Assembly: GCF_021213805.1 (NCBI RefSeq)
Contig: NZ_JAJQJI010000001.1
Coordinates: 379,944-443,943, forward strand
Origin: Mycobacterium sp. MYCO198283
GTDB lineage: Bacteria > Actinomycetota > Actinomycetes > Mycobacteriales > Mycobacteriaceae
Direction: 5' to 3'
DNA length: 64,000 bases
The notes under the pieces were generated by a model. The model made no database searches. It had not been told where the DNA came from and saw nothing but the letters and a program-made list of their open reading frames with translations. A program made the translations under genes and the position numbers. Positions 43,421 to 52,306 of this stretch are shown in pieces. Position 1 is the stretch's first letter. Each line of letters starts with the position of its first letter.

Positions 43421-43791
43421 GCACCCACACGCTGGGTCCGCTGTCGGACCTGACGCCGGGCGAGGGCCGCACCTATGTGGTGGACGGCCGTCAGATCGCG
43501 GTGTTCCTGCTGACGGACGGTTCGGTGCGCGCGCTCGACGCGGTGTGCCCCCACCGCGGCGGGCCGCTGGCCGACGGGCAGGTCGACCGCTCGGTCGTGG
43601 TGTGCCCGCTGCACCAGTACGTGTTCTCGCTCGACGACGGCACCTGCACAACGGACACCGTCGACTCGGTGCGCACCTACCGCGCCGAGGTGCGCGACGG
43701 CGTGATCACCGTCGAGCTTCCTCAGTGCGCCAACGACGACACGTTGAAGGCGGCACCGGTCGGATCGGTCGCCGCGGCGAGCCGGCCGTAG
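43417..43791 (+). CDS. nirD: Nitrite reductase small subunit (Rieske-like)
   Basis: 124 aa. The Rieske ligands CPHRG and CPLHQYVF are both intact, as in NirD forms that keep the [2Fe-2S] cluster. It partners NirB. The ATG overlaps the nirB stop (ATGA). Its last 70 bases are shared with the convergent VOC gene. Confidence 0.95.
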   Translation: MSTHTLGPLSDLTPGEGRTYVVDGRQIAVFLLTDGSVRALDAVCPHRGGPLADGQVDRSVVVCPLHQYVFSLDDGTCTTDTVDSVRTYRAEVRDGVITVELPQCANDDTLKAAPVGSVAAASRP

Positions 43792-44495
43792 GGGGTGTCC
43801 TCGGCGCCCCGGGTGACGCTGCCGCCGCGGGCGACCACCGCTTCCAGCGTGGCGTCGACGTCCTCGACGCCGAAGAAGATGATCCAGTCCGACGGCGTCC
43901 CGTCGGGCAGGGATTGCCCGTCCATGACGCCTACGCCGTCCTCCCCGTCGAAAGTGCCGACGGTGTACCGGAATTCGTCAGTGTCGGCCTCGACGCGCAG
44001 GTGCCAGCCCAGCAGCTCGGTGTAGAAGCGCAGGGTCGCCGCGTAGTTCTTGGTGGCGGTCAGCTGGTACCAGAGCGGCGCGCCGGCCTCGCCGACGACC
44101 TCGAAGCCGCGATGCCCGGTCGGCTGCCACAACCCGACCATCGCGCCCGACGGGTCGGTGACCATCGCCATCCAGCCTTTGCCGGGGACCTCCATCGGAT
44201 CGCCGCACGCGCACCCGCCCGCGGCGTCGACCCCGGCGACCGTGGCGTGCACGTCGGCGGTGTGCAGGTAGGTGTTCCAGCCGTCGGGCATGCCCCATTC
44301 GGGGTTGTTGGGCATCAGGCCGGCGACGTAGCGGCCGTCGGCGAAGGCGTTGCGGTAGCCGCCGTAGTCGGCGCCCGGCGACTCGAAGGTCCAGCCGAAG
44401 ATCGCCGAGTAGAACTCCTGCGCCCGGTCGATGTCGGACGTCGACAGGTCGATCCAGATCGGCGCACCGAGCGGGGCGGTGGGACGGGTGGCCAT
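43722..44495 (-). CDS. VOC (glyoxalase-fold) protein, two-domain
   Basis: 257 aa with two tandem VOC modules (WIDLSTSDIDRAQEFYSAIF; WYQLTATKNYAATLRFYTELL). Each has the WxxYLxxxDVDAT-like strand (NTYLHTADVHATVAG; WIIFFGVEDVDATLEA). The family includes antibiotic-binding and hydroxylase-like proteins. Specific role unknown. ATG 44495 has an AAGGAGA site. It overlaps nirD by 70 bases at the 3' end. Confidence 0.88.
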   Translation of the reverse strand: MATRPTAPLGAPIWIDLSTSDIDRAQEFYSAIFGWTFESPGADYGGYRNAFADGRYVAGLMPNNPEWGMPDGWNTYLHTADVHATVAGVDAAGGCACGDPMEVPGKGWMAMVTDPSGAMVGLWQPTGHRGFEVVGEAGAPLWYQLTATKNYAATLRFYTELLGWHLRVEADTDEFRYTVGTFDGEDGVGVMDGQSLPDGTPSDWIIFFGVEDVDATLEAVVARGGSVTRGAEDTPYGRLAAATDPTGAAFNVSSLAH

Positions 44496-44567
44496 GGTGG
44501 TCTCCTTCGGGTAGCTGTCGCGGTCAACGTTGTTGACCGCGGCCACCAAGGAAACTCATCGCCGGCG

Positions 44568-45113
44568 TCAGCTGCCGCCGGCGCCGCCGGGCTCGCTGGG
44601 GCCGTAACCGTTGCCCTCACCGGTGTCGCCGCCCTGCTCGGGCTGGTTGGGGCCGTAGCCGTTGTCGCCGCCCTGGGTGCCGCTGTCGTCGTCGCCGGTA
44701 CCACCGCCACCGGCTCCGGCGCCCGCGCCGCCACTGGAGCCACCGGGACCGCCGACCTGTCCGCCGGTGCCACCGCCGGTGCCCGTGCCGCCGGTGCCCG
44801 TGCCGCCAGTTCCCGCGCCTTCGGTTCCACCGCCGGTGCCGCCGCCCGTGCCGCCGGTGCCAGCGCCGGTGCCACTGCCGGTTCCCGCGCCGCCGGTCGC
44901 CGAGGGCGCCGGGGTCGCCGGGGCGCTACGGCTGGGGGACGGCGTCGGTGAGGTCCGGCTGGTGCTCGACGAACTCGGCGTGGTGGAACTCGACGGCGTG
45001 GCGTCGTCACCGGAGCCGCACGCGGCCGCGAGGGCGAGCAGACCGGTCACGCCGATCGTCGCGAAGACTCGGACGGCGCCGCCGCCGCGGCGCGGATACG
45101 TGTCGCAGATCAT
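44568..45113 (-). CDS. Gly-rich lipoprotein at the end of the catabolic operon
   Basis: 181 aa. The signal sequence ends in lipobox LAAAC (Cys near residue 32). A Ser/Thr/Pro stretch follows, then a long Gly/Thr low-complexity region and a C-terminus with the repeated unit GYGPNQPEQGGDTGEGN / GYGPSEPGG. The start ATG overlaps the upstream acyl-CoA dehydrogenase stop by 4 bases. No family; low-complexity secreted proteins of this kind are cell-wall linked in mycobacteria. The reading frame is supported by signal peptide and lipobox. Confidence 0.6.
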   Translation of the reverse strand: MICDTYPRRGGGAVRVFATIGVTGLLALAAACGSGDDATPSSSTTPSSSSTSRTSPTPSPSRSAPATPAPSATGGAGTGSGTGAGTGGTGGGTGGGTEGAGTGGTGTGGTGTGGGTGGQVGGPGGSSGGAGAGAGGGGTGDDDSGTQGGDNGYGPNQPEQGGDTGEGNGYGPSEPGGAGGS

Positions 45114-46135
45114 GGCAGCGGAGTGCCCGCGCACTGCGTGCTGAAACCACTGCTCCGGTCGGCGAGCCGACGGCGGTGCTCGGCCGGTGAGCCGAACAGC
45201 GACCGGTTGAGCGCCGCACGCTTGAGGTAGACGTGCACCCGGCTCTCCCACGTGTAACCGATCCCGCCGTGCAGCTGCATCGCCGAGCCGACGACCTTCA
45301 CCGCGGCGCCCGTCGCGTACGACTTGGCCATGGCCGCCGACACCGACGCGTCCCGCTCGCCGGCGATGTCGCGTACCGCCGCGGCGACCAGCTGCCGGGC
45401 CACCGATACCTGCACGAGCATGTCGGCGCACGCGTGCTTCACCGCCTGGAACGAGCCGATCGGCCGGCCGAACTGCTGACGCATCCCGGCGTAGGACACT
45501 GTCGCGGCGAGCATGGCCTCCGCCACCCCGAGGCTGTCGACGGCGATCGCCACCGCGGCGCGCTCCGACAGCACGCAGTCGGGCGGAAGCGCCCAGCTGT
45601 GTTCGGGCCGGGCAGCGTCGGCGGTGACGGTGGCGAGTCGACGGGTCTCGTCGAGCACCGGCTGCGGCTCGACCGTCACCTCCGCAGCCGATACGTCGAC
45701 CAGCACCGGCGCGCCGTTGTCGACCGCAGGCACCAGCAGCCGGTCGGCGCCCGCGGCGTCGGGCACGAATTCGGCGCGGCCGGACAGTCGGCCGTCGTGC
45801 ACGGCGAACCGGCCGGCGCCGGAACCGGAGAGCACCACGGCGACTCGCACGGCTCCCGCGGCGAGGTCGCCCAGCAGCGCGTCGGCGCCCGCGGCCCGTA
45901 GCGCGGGCACCGCCAGCACGGCGCTGCCGAGGTAGGACGACGGCGCGGCGGCCCGGCCGAGTTCCTCGCAGATGACGGCCGTCTCGGCGAACGTCGCTGC
46001 GGCACCGCCGCATTCGTCGGGCACCTCAAGACCCGCCCAGCCGGCGTCGGCCGTGATCGGCCAGCTCACCGGCGTGGCCAACAGCTCGCGGGCGACGGCG
46101 CGCAGCTCGTCGTGGAATTCGGCGTACTCGCTCAC
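45110..46135 (-). CDS. Acyl-CoA dehydrogenase, short subunit type
   Basis: 341 aa. Acyl-CoA dehydrogenase fold with a shortened N-terminus; visible landmarks are LEVPDECGGAAATFAETA, QQFGRPIGSFQAVKHACADM and MQLHGGIGYTWESRVHVYLKRA. It sits next to a 385-aa partner. Mycobacterial FadE pairs of one short and one long gene (e.g. those for steroid side chains) form heterotetramers in which the active site is built from both. GTG start overlaps the upstream stop by 4 bases. Confidence 0.9.
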   Translation of the reverse strand: MSEYAEFHDELRAVARELLATPVSWPITADAGWAGLEVPDECGGAAATFAETAVICEELGRAAAPSSYLGSAVLAVPALRAAGADALLGDLAAGAVRVAVVLSGSGAGRFAVHDGRLSGRAEFVPDAAGADRLLVPAVDNGAPVLVDVSAAEVTVEPQPVLDETRRLATVTADAARPEHSWALPPDCVLSERAAVAIAVDSLGVAEAMLAATVSYAGMRQQFGRPIGSFQAVKHACADMLVQVSVARQLVAAAVRDIAGERDASVSAAMAKSYATGAAVKVVGSAMQLHGGIGYTWESRVHVYLKRAALNRSLFGSPAEHRRRLADRSSGFSTQCAGTPLP

Positions 46136-47289
46136 GAGGCGCTCGGCTCCCGGGGCAGGCCGAGGCCGCGCTCGCCGATGATGGTCCGCTGGATCTCGCT
46201 CGCGCCGCCGGGGATGGTCCACTCCCACGAGCCGATGAAATCGAGCACCCAGGCGCCCGACTCCCAGCCGCTGGACATCGGCTTGCGCAACACGGTGTGG
46301 GCGGCGACACCGCCGAGCTCGGCGCCGAAGTCCGTGATCCGTTGCAGCAGTTCGCTGTAGAACAGCTTGACGATCGAGGCGTCCGCTGGGCCGGCCGCCT
46401 CCCCCGCCTCGACGAGATCGCGGCACAGGCCACGCAGCCCGGTCACCTCGATCTCGAACTGCGTCAGCCGATCGGTCACCACGGGGTCGTCGACCGGCGC
46501 GGCCTCGCGCAGCCAGCGCAGGCCGGCGTGGCCCAGCCGCTCGCTGAGCTCCAGCATCGTCATGCCGCGCTCGGCGCCCAGCGTCGCCTGCGCCACCTGC
46601 CAGCCGGCGTTCTCGGCGCCCACGAGGTTGGTCGCCGGGATGCGGACGTCGTTGAGGAAGATCTCGCAGAAGTGCGAGTCGCCGATCGCGTTGCGGATGG
46701 GCCGCACGTCGACGCCGGGGCTGGTCATGTCGAGCAGGAAGTAGGAAATGCCCTTGCGCTTGGGCGCATCCGGATCGGTGCGGGCCAGCAGCAGGCACCA
46801 GTCGGCGTGCATCCCGCCGCTGGCCCACAGCTTCTGGCCGTTGACGACGTAGTATCCGTCGCCGTCCTCACCGCACCGGCGGGCGGTGGTGCGCAGCGAC
46901 GCCAGATCGGAGCCGGCCTCGGGTTCGGAGAAGCCCTGCACCCAGATCTCGCCGTCGAGGATTGCGGGCAGGTGGCGGCGGCGCTGCTCGTCGGTGCCGG
47001 CGATGAGCAGGGTGGACGCGGCGTGGTGGATGCCGACGAACGCCAGCACCAGCCGCGGCGCGTCGTGGGCGGCGAGTTCCTGGTACAGCACGATCTGGTC
47101 GGCGACGCTCATGCCACCGCCCCACTGCGCCGGCCAGTGCGGCACCGCGTATCCGGCGCGGTGCAGTTCGGCAAACCACCGCTGTTGGAATGCGACGAAC
47201 TCGCGGTCGCCGACACCGGTCTGTGCCGCCCGCCAGTCGCGGGGCACATGCTCGGCGCACCACGCCCGCACCTCGTCGCGGAACGTCAT
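46132..47289 (-). CDS. Acyl-CoA dehydrogenase, long subunit type
   Basis: 385 aa. Full three-domain acyl-CoA dehydrogenase with the FAD motif QGFSEPEAGSDLASLRTTA and the C-terminal WEWTIPGGASEIQRTIIGER. It probably pairs with the 341-aa gene downstream to form a heteromer that makes an enoyl-CoA. ATG 47289 overlaps the upstream hydratase stop by 4 bases. Confidence 0.92.
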   Translation of the reverse strand: MTFRDEVRAWCAEHVPRDWRAAQTGVGDREFVAFQQRWFAELHRAGYAVPHWPAQWGGGMSVADQIVLYQELAAHDAPRLVLAFVGIHHAASTLLIAGTDEQRRRHLPAILDGEIWVQGFSEPEAGSDLASLRTTARRCGEDGDGYYVVNGQKLWASGGMHADWCLLLARTDPDAPKRKGISYFLLDMTSPGVDVRPIRNAIGDSHFCEIFLNDVRIPATNLVGAENAGWQVAQATLGAERGMTMLELSERLGHAGLRWLREAAPVDDPVVTDRLTQFEIEVTGLRGLCRDLVEAGEAAGPADASIVKLFYSELLQRITDFGAELGGVAAHTVLRKPMSSGWESGAWVLDFIGSWEWTIPGGASEIQRTIIGERGLGLPREPSAS

Positions 47290-48065
47290 CGCGCCGAACG
47301 TTCCTGGATCGCCGCCAATTTCGCGCGGTGGTCGGCGGACTGCATGGTGACCTGTTCGGCGGCGAACCCGGCTTGCAGCGGACCGGCCAGCACCTGCGAG
47401 GTGTACATGTTGACGATCCGCTTGGTGCCGCGCAGCGCGTCGGCGGGCATCGCGGCGAGCCGGTGCGCGAGCCGCGTCGCCTCGCCGAGCAGCTGCTCGG
47501 GCGCCACCGTGCGGCTGGCCAGCCCGAGGTCCACGGCGGTGGCCGCCGGGATGCGGTCGCCGGTGAACAGGTATTCGCGCGCCCGCATGATCGGCGTGAG
47601 CAGCGGCCAGATCGCCGCCCCGCCGTCGCCGGCCACCAACCCGACCGCGACGTGCGGATCGGCGAGGTAAGCCCGCTCCGACAGCAGCGCGATGTCGCTG
47701 AGAATGGCGACGCTGCAACCCAGCCCGACCGCAGGCCCGTTGACCGCAGCGATCACCGGCAGCGGGAAGCGCAGCATCTCCTCGACGATCTGCGCGCCCT
47801 CGCGGATGCTCTCGTCGCGGGCGACCGGGTCGTCGAGGAAGCTCGTGATCCAGCCGAGGTCGCCGCCCGCGCAGAACGCCCGGCCGGCTCCGGTGACGAC
47901 GACCGCGCGGGCCTCGGTGTCGGCGGCCAGCTGCCGCCACACGTTCGCCAGCGCCCAGTGCAGGTCGGCGTCGACGGCGTTGAGGTCGGCGGGCCGGTTG
48001 AGCGTCACGATGCGCACCGGACCGTCGGCGTCGACGGTCAGCGCGTCGGGCAGCTCGTAGCTCAC
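47286..48065 (-). CDS. Enoyl-CoA hydratase/isomerase
   Basis: 259 aa crotonase family. It has GAGRAFCAGGDLGW and VNGPAVGLGCSVAILSDIAL for the oxyanion hole. At the catalytic Glu positions it shows DPHVAVGLVAGDGG, where one Glu is replaced by Asp/Ala, so it may isomerise or act on an unusual enoyl-CoA. GTG 48065 overlaps the upstream oxidoreductase stop. Confidence 0.9.
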   Translation of the reverse strand: MSYELPDALTVDADGPVRIVTLNRPADLNAVDADLHWALANVWRQLAADTEARAVVVTGAGRAFCAGGDLGWITSFLDDPVARDESIREGAQIVEEMLRFPLPVIAAVNGPAVGLGCSVAILSDIALLSERAYLADPHVAVGLVAGDGGAAIWPLLTPIMRAREYLFTGDRIPAATAVDLGLASRTVAPEQLLGEATRLAHRLAAMPADALRGTKRIVNMYTSQVLAGPLQAGFAAEQVTMQSADHRAKLAAIQERSAR

Positions 48066-49024
48066 TCGGCCACCGTGGTGAGCATCGTGGCACGCAGCGC
48101 GTCCATGGTCTCGGCGACCACCACACCGTCGTCGAAGGACGGCGTGAGCTGGTCGCCGGACTCGATGGCCTCCTTCACCGCGGTGAACCACGGCGTCAGC
48201 GAGGCCTCGTAGAACGCACGCCCGGGCGGGGTGAAGTCGAACGCCTCCTCGGCGGCGTCGCGGCCGGGCCGCAGCACCAGCCGCAGGTCGTCGACCAGTT
48301 CGAGCGACCGCTCGCTGCCCAGCAGCACGATCCGGGCCGGCAGCGAGGTGGGCGCGGCGAACGCGGTGTCGTGGGTGGCGGTGCAGCCGTTCGCCATGAC
48401 GAACCACGCCGAGTAGGCGTCCTCCGCGGTGCTGGCGGTGGGTTCGCCGTCGGCGTCCCGGCGGATCGCCTCCTCGATGCGGGCGACGCCGCCGCAGCGG
48501 TCGACCTCGCTGTCCAGCAGCCAGCGGGTGAGGTCGATCAGGTGCGCGCCCATGGCGCCGATCCAGCCGCCGCCCAGCTCGGCGTCGTTGATCCAGCTGT
48601 GCGGGCGGCCGCGCAGCCCGTTGCCGAAGAACGACACCGAAAGGTGCTGCGGCTCCCCGACGATGCCGTCGGCGACGAGCCGCTTGAACTGCGTGCGGGC
48701 CGGTTGATGACGCAGCTCGAAGTTGAGGAAGTGCAGCACCCCGGCCCGCGTCGCGGCGTCGCGCATCTCGCGGGCCTCGTCGGCGTTGCGCCCGAACGGC
48801 TTGTCGCACAACACCGCCCGGCCGGCCTCGACAGCGGCCAGCACGTGCTCGCGGTGCAGGAACGGCGGCGAGTGCACCGACACCAGGTCGACGTCAGCGG
48901 CGATCGCCCGCCGCACCGCGTCGTCGTCGCGGGGGCTCACGACCTCGACGTCGAATCCGAGCGCGTCGTACACCGGGGCGGCGGCATAGCGGCCGAAGCC
49001 GGTGCCGATCACGGAAACCTTCAC
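48062..49024 (-). CDS. Gfo/Idh/MocA-family oxidoreductase
   Basis: 320 aa. N-terminal NAD(P) domain (VIGTGFGRYAAAPV) with the family motif CDKPFGRNADEA holding the catalytic Lys, and a C-terminal alpha/beta domain (HSWINDAELGGGWIGAMGAH). These enzymes oxidise or reduce hydroxyl groups on rings and sugars. In this operon it may act on a ring hydroxyl of the substrate. GTG 49024 overlaps the upstream dehydrogenase stop. Confidence 0.9.
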   Translation of the reverse strand: MKVSVIGTGFGRYAAAPVYDALGFDVEVVSPRDDDAVRRAIAADVDLVSVHSPPFLHREHVLAAVEAGRAVLCDKPFGRNADEAREMRDAATRAGVLHFLNFELRHQPARTQFKRLVADGIVGEPQHLSVSFFGNGLRGRPHSWINDAELGGGWIGAMGAHLIDLTRWLLDSEVDRCGGVARIEEAIRRDADGEPTASTAEDAYSAWFVMANGCTATHDTAFAAPTSLPARIVLLGSERSLELVDDLRLVLRPGRDAAEEAFDFTPPGRAFYEASLTPWFTAVKEAIESGDQLTPSFDDGVVVAETMDALRATMLTTVAE

Positions 49025-49944
49025 GCGTACAGCCCTACCAGGCCGCGGCCGTCGCCGACGCGGCGCGTCAGCCGGTAGCGGGTCGCGGACACGCCGAACG
49101 GCAGCCGGCGCAGCGGCTGGCTGTGCCGCGAGAGCCACGACAGCGTGGTCTCGTCGCAGAACCCGACCGCGCCGTGCAGCTGGTGGCAGACCCGGAACAC
49201 CACCTCGGCGGCCTCCAGCACCGTCATCCGCAGCGCCAGCGCGTCGTCGAGCGCCTCGGGCCGGCCGCTGCCGACGCTCCACAGCGCGTACTTGGCGAGG
49301 ATGTCGGCGCCGCTGCGCTCCACCTCGGCGTCGGTCAGCTGGAACTGCACGCCCTGGAATTTCGCGAGCGGCTGCCCAAACTGCTGCCGCAGCTGCACGT
49401 GGGTGACGGTGAGCTCGATCGCGCGGTCCAGCATGCCGAGCAGCGTCCAGCACGGCAGCGTCAGCGCCAGCGCGACGTCGGCCGCACCGGCCTCGTCGAG
49501 GCCGGTGCGTTCCAGCGTGCCGACGAACGCCGCACCCGGATCGGTCACCGCGGTGACGGCGCTGCGGCGGCCGTCGAGGGTGACCGCCGCCCAGCGGAGT
49601 CCGGCGAGCCCGGCGAGCGGCGCGCGGGCCGCGACCTCGGCGACCACGACGAGCCCGTCGACGTCGAGGTCGGCGGGCCGGGCCAGCCGTTGCGCCACCG
49701 GATAGGGCAGCGCCCAGTAACCGGCACTGCGGCACAGCGCGGCGGCGGCCTCCAGCGAGTCGATGTCGGCGCGGGGCTCCAGCTCCCAGGCGCCCAGCCC
49801 GGCGAGCACGGGACCCACCAGCGACTCGCGCTGCTGCGGCTTCGCCTCGGCCTGCAGCACCAGCTCGTCGCCGCCGGCGGATTCGAACGCCCGCAGCGCC
49901 TGCCGGCCGAATTCGCGCGCCTCGTCGGCCAGCTCGAGGTTCAC
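49021..49944 (-). CDS. Acyl-CoA dehydrogenase, short subunit type
   Basis: 307 aa, shorter than a free-standing FadE. Visible: LQAEAKPQQRESLVGPVLAG, QQFGQPLAKFQGVQFQLTDA, CHQLHGAVGFCDETTLSWLSR and a late RRLPFG. Pairs with the 387-aa gene upstream, the second short/long pair of the operon. GTG 49944 overlaps its partner's stop by 4 bases. Confidence 0.9.
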   Translation of the reverse strand: MNLELADEAREFGRQALRAFESAGGDELVLQAEAKPQQRESLVGPVLAGLGAWELEPRADIDSLEAAAALCRSAGYWALPYPVAQRLARPADLDVDGLVVVAEVAARAPLAGLAGLRWAAVTLDGRRSAVTAVTDPGAAFVGTLERTGLDEAGAADVALALTLPCWTLLGMLDRAIELTVTHVQLRQQFGQPLAKFQGVQFQLTDAEVERSGADILAKYALWSVGSGRPEALDDALALRMTVLEAAEVVFRVCHQLHGAVGFCDETTLSWLSRHSQPLRRLPFGVSATRYRLTRRVGDGRGLVGLYA

Positions 49945-51104
49945 CGGCGCGCCCCGGGGCTCAGCATGGCCCGCGACAGCAGGATGCGCTGCATCTCGAT
50001 GCTGCCCGACGACACGGTGGCGGCCTGCGAGTAGCGCCAATGGTCTTCGACCTCGGCGCGGTAGTGGTCGCCGCCGCGGTCACCGGGCGGCAGCTCGGCG
50101 ACGATCTCCATCAACACCTCCGCGCTGTCCTGGTCGAGCCTGGTGACCGCGATCCGGTAGGCCGCCGCGTCGGCGGGCGTCACCTGGCCCGCCGCCTGCT
50201 GCGCCACCACCCGGTAGGCCATCAGCCGCGCCCGCCGGCAGTGGGCGAGCATGCGCGTCCAGCGGCCGAGCAATTCGGCGGGCAGCGCAGACCAGCGGTC
50301 CCCCAGCACCGTCGGCGCGTGGGTGAGCAGTCGCTCGCAGCGGGCGTAGCGGGCGATGCCCACCCGCTCGAACGCCGTGACCTCCGCGACGATCGACCAG
50401 CCCTGCCCGACGCCGCCCAGCACGTCGGCCTCGGTCACCGGCAGCTCGTCGAGAAACACCTCGTTGAGGTGGTGCGGGCCCATCATCGTGCGGATCGGCC
50501 GGACCTGGATCGCGGGATGGTCCATCGGCACGAGGAAGATCGTCAGCCCCTGCTGCTTCTTGTCTTCTCGCGACGTGCGGGCCAGCAGGAAGCACCACTG
50601 CGCCATGGTGGCGTAGGACGTCCAGATCTTCTGGCCGCTGATGCTCCAGCCGGTGCCGGTCGGCCGGGCGAAGGTGCGCAGCGACGCCAGGTCCGAGCCG
50701 GACTCCGGTTCGGAGAACCCCTGGCACCAGATGACCTCGCCGCGGGCGATCGGCGGAAGGTGCTGTCGCCGTTGCGCTTCGGTGCCGTGGCGCATGATGA
50801 TCGGGCCGACCCAGTTGACGCCCATGTACTGGGCGCCGCGCGGCTCGTGGTGCGCCCACATCTCCTCGCGCACCACGGTCTGCTCCCACACCGACGCGCC
50901 GCGACCGCCGAATTCGGCCGGCCAGGCCATGCACAGCAGGTTGCGCTCGGCGAGCAGCCGGCAGAAGCGTTGTGCCGCGGCCAGATCGGCCGGATCGTCG
51001 GTGAACGCGCCGAGGAAGTCGGCCGGCAGCTCGGCGGCCACCAGGTCGCGCAGCTCGTCGCGCAGCCCGGCGGCCCGCGGGCCCATGTCGAAGTCGAGGC
51101 TCAT
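49941..51104 (-). CDS. Acyl-CoA dehydrogenase, long subunit type
   Basis: 387 aa complete acyl-CoA dehydrogenase. FAD-site QGFSEPESGSDLASLRTFA, then the linker region LTIFLVPMDHPAIQVRPIRT and C-terminal VSSGSIEMQRILLSRAML. Together with the 307-aa gene downstream it likely forms a heteromeric enzyme. ATG 51104 overlaps the CoA-transferase stop (ATGA). Confidence 0.92.
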   Translation of the reverse strand: MSLDFDMGPRAAGLRDELRDLVAAELPADFLGAFTDDPADLAAAQRFCRLLAERNLLCMAWPAEFGGRGASVWEQTVVREEMWAHHEPRGAQYMGVNWVGPIIMRHGTEAQRRQHLPPIARGEVIWCQGFSEPESGSDLASLRTFARPTGTGWSISGQKIWTSYATMAQWCFLLARTSREDKKQQGLTIFLVPMDHPAIQVRPIRTMMGPHHLNEVFLDELPVTEADVLGGVGQGWSIVAEVTAFERVGIARYARCERLLTHAPTVLGDRWSALPAELLGRWTRMLAHCRRARLMAYRVVAQQAAGQVTPADAAAYRIAVTRLDQDSAEVLMEIVAELPPGDRGGDHYRAEVEDHWRYSQAATVSSGSIEMQRILLSRAMLSPGARR

Positions 51105-52306
51105 CCGGCGCCGACGCTACGGTTGTTGACGGATATGGCGCCATTTCCGTCAGGAATGGTGTTCTCGGCGAGCTCGGCGAGCACAGCGACGGTGTCCTCG
51201 CCCAGCTCCGGCGCCGGTCCGGCCACCCGGCCCGGCGTGCGCGAGAACCACGTCGGCACACCGGGGAACCGCACCGGCCCGTGCTTGGTTTCCACCGTCT
51301 CGAACAGCCCGACGGCGTTGAGGTGCTCGTTGTCGAACAGGGCGTCCGGCGTGTGCAGCGGTGCGGCCGGAATCTCCAGCTCGCGGAACAGCTTCAGCCA
51401 CTCGGCGGTCGTGCGCTCCTTGAGCGTCTCGGCGACCAGCGCGTAGACGGTGTCGATCTGGCGCGCACGCGACTCCAGCGTGGCGCACAGCTCACGGTGT
51501 TCGACGCACCACGGCGGCTGGACCGCCGCGACGAACGCGTTCCAGTGCTTGTCGTTGTAGATCAGCGCGGCGATGTGGCCGTCGGCGGTGGCGTAGGGCC
51601 GCCGGTTCGGCGCCACGGTCCGCGGATACACCGCAGGCCCCAGCGGCGGGTCGAACATGGCGCCGTTGGCGTGCTCGACCAGCATGAACGAGGCCATGGT
51701 CTCGAACATGCTGACCTCCACCTCCTGGCCCTCGCCGGTGCGCTCGCGGTGGAACAGCGCCATCATCGTCGCGTACAGCGCGGTGAGCCCCGCGACCTTG
51801 TCGGCCATGATGGTGCCGACGTAGTTCGCCTCGCCGGTGAGCTGCTGCTGCACCGCGGGGATGCCGCACTCGGCCTGGATGGTGTCGTCGTAGGCGGGGC
51901 GGTCGCGGTCCGGCCCGCGGCGGCCGTAGCCGTAACAGTTGGTGTAGACGATCGCCGGGTTGAGCGCGGCGACGTCGTCGTAGCCGAAACCGAGCTTGGC
52001 GATCGCCTTGGACCGCATCGAGTGGATGAACACGTCGGCCCGGGCGATCAGCGCGCGCAGCGCGTCCCGGCCGGCGTCGGTCTGCAGGTCGAGCACCACG
52101 CCGCGCTTGCCGCGGTTGACGTTGACGAACACCCCGGCCATGCCAGGCGCGGGGCCGACGGAGATGTAGCGGGTGTTGTCGCCCTGCGGCGGTTCGACTT
52201 TCACGACGTCGGCGCCCATGTCGGCCATGATCTGCGTGCAGTAGGGGCCCATCACCATCGCGGTGAGGTCGACGACGCGGACGCCCGCGAGCGGTCCGCT
52301 AAGCAT
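51101..52306 (-). CDS. CaiB/BaiF family (class III) CoA-transferase
   Basis: 401 aa. VRVVDLTAMVMGPYCTQIM at the start, then the CoA-site ADVVKVEPPQGD and the catalytic Asp in PAYDDTIQAECG (residue about 140), and GANYVG-type/GEGQEVEVSMFETM segments. It moves CoA from a donor acyl-CoA to a free acid, an energy-saving way to activate the pathway intermediate. ATG 52306 overlaps the SDR stop by 8 bases. Confidence 0.93.
   Translation of the reverse strand: MLSGPLAGVRVVDLTAMVMGPYCTQIMADMGADVVKVEPPQGDNTRYISVGPAPGMAGVFVNVNRGKRGVVLDLQTDAGRDALRALIARADVFIHSMRSKAIAKLGFGYDDVAALNPAIVYTNCYGYGRRGPDRDRPAYDDTIQAECGIPAVQQQLTGEANYVGTIMADKVAGLTALYATMMALFHRERTGEGQEVEVSMFETMASFMLVEHANGAMFDPPLGPAVYPRTVAPNRRPYATADGHIAALIYNDKHWNAFVAAVQPPWCVEHRELCATLESRARQIDTVYALVAETLKERTTAEWLKLFRELEIPAAPLHTPDALFDNEHLNAVGLFETVETKHGPVRFPGVPTWFSRTPGRVAGPAPELGEDTVAVLAELAENTIPDGNGAISVNNRSVGAG

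Noticed and set aside
41773..43791. A 672-codon open frame on the plus strand, out of frame with nirB
   Set aside because: It lies wholly within nirB/nirD, whose catalytic motifs are complete. The shadow translation is Arg/Gly-rich without any motif, as expected from third-position G+C.
44660..44900. CRISPR-like or minisatellite array
   Set aside because: The short GGCACCGGC-type units have no constant repeat-spacer pattern; they encode the Gly/Thr region of the lipoprotein.
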